Below, piece by piece: positions 5,263 to 5,808 of a stretch of 5,808 bases of DNA. Position numbers and translations under genes: made by a program. The stretch spans positions 1 through 5,808 of the forward strand of contig JAEOSP010000244.1 of assembly GCA_016840305.1 (NCBI GenBank), written 5' to 3'. The notes beneath the pieces are model-generated. The model saw nothing but the letters and a program-made list of their open reading frames with translations. It had not been told where the DNA came from and made no database searches. The stretch comes from Candidatus Hodarchaeota archaeon. Lineage in GTDB: Archaea > Asgardarchaeota > Heimdallarchaeia > Hodarchaeales > Hodarchaeaceae. Each line of letters opens with the position of its first letter. Position 1 is the first letter of the stretch.

Positions 5263-5808
5263 ATGGTTGAAACAAGTAAAAAACAAGCGAAAAAACAATT
5301 CTATCTGATATTGGTCATCTTTCTAATTCTATTTAACATTAGCATTATTTCTGTCATATTGTTGAATAGTAATTATGGTTCATTGAATGTTTCGACCGTT
5401 AGTATTCCATACAGAAATTCTCGATTAACTGGGTATTTATATCGGCCAATTAATGCTTCTGAGGACAATAAATTACCTATTGTTATATGCGCACACGGTG
5501 TTTCTAATTCAAAATTCACCATGAGTGGAATTGCCCTTGAAATATCTCGTCGTGGTTTTATTACTCTCTCTTTAGATTTAGCTGGTCATGGAAATTCTGA
5601 TTCTGTCTCAGATGCTGATTCTTCCCTTGGAATTACAGCTGGGATAGCTTATCTATCCTCACTTCCTTATGCAGATTCCTCTGTCTTGGGTATAATTGGT
5701 CATAGTATGGGTGCTGGAGCTGCACGTGCAGCAGCGATAAATAATGGAAATATTACTGCAACGGTTTTGATTGGAGGAGCAACCTCGAATATTTCAAATG
5801 ATTTCAAT
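5263..5808 (+). CDS. Membrane-anchored alpha/beta hydrolase, 3' end beyond the window
   Basis: The reading frame is open to the last base, giving 182 codons with no stop. A short basic N-terminus (KKQAKKQ) precedes one hydrophobic segment at about residues 13-34, which predicts a signal anchor with the enzyme outside the membrane. The hydrolase fold follows. AHG (H78-G79) is the usual oxyanion-hole strand end. LDLAGHGNS (105-112) is the conserved loop after strand 4. GHSMGA (146-151) is the nucleophile elbow with S148 as catalytic serine. The catalytic acid and histidine would lie past the window end. It is likely an esterase, lipase or peptidase-like serine hydrolase, but the substrate cannot be inferred. 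The ATG at 5263 gives a clean anchor. GTG codons at 5236 and 5254 are in frame and cannot be excluded. No strong Shine-Dalgarno element is seen. Confidence 0.88.
   Translation, partial: MVETSKKQAKKQFYLILVIFLILFNISIISVILLNSNYGSLNVSTVSIPYRNSRLTGYLYRPINASEDNKLPIVICAHGVSNSKFTMSGIALEISRRGFITLSLDLAGHGNSDSVSDADSSLGITAGIAYLSSLPYADSSVLGIIGHSMGAGAARAAAINNGNITATVLIGGATSNISNDFN

Noticed and set aside
1..5808. CRISPR array, tRNA, rRNA or insertion sequence
   Set aside because: I saw no regularly spaced direct repeats, no tRNA-like cloverleaf and no transposase gene or terminal inverted repeats.

Overview
The window is AT-rich and compactly coded. The organism looks archaeal. TATA-like boxes sit about 25 bp before the inferred transcript starts, one gene appears to be leaderless, a long T-rich tract follows the first gene instead of a GC hairpin, and the ferredoxin looks like a 7Fe type. 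An Asgard-type or other mesophilic archaeon is a reasonable guess, but no marker gene fixes the lineage. The ferredoxin gene does end in a bacterial-looking hairpin plus T-tract, so the domain assignment is an inference.

Layout. (1) 1-1298, + strand: the last codons of an upstream gene overlap, by ATGA, the start of a cytoplasmic von Willebrand factor A (VWA) protein with a complete MIDAS metal site. A T-rich terminator tract follows. (2) 1409-4322, + strand: a promoter with two interlocked perfect 9-bp inverted repeats precedes a tightly packed three-gene unit. The genes encode a winged-helix regulator, a four-helix membrane protein with a large C-terminal domain, and a CPBP-family (CAAX protease/Rce1-like) intramembrane metalloprotease. 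The genes overlap by 11 nt or lie 6 nt apart, so they are probably co-transcribed. (3) 4332-5036, - strand: a small zinc-ribbon protein with a near-leaderless promoter, and a small ferredoxin with its own hairpin terminator. A 19-bp palindrome lies between them. (4) 5263-5808, + strand: the start of a membrane-anchored alpha/beta hydrolase, cut by the window end and divergent from the ferredoxin.

The most interesting part is the three-gene unit. The probable operator straddles the expected transcription start and ends one base before the regulator's start codon, which suggests autoregulation. A membrane protein next to an intramembrane protease suggests, but does not show, a substrate-protease or sensor-protease pair. 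The remaining genes look like ordinary, separately transcribed genes with no evident link to that unit.
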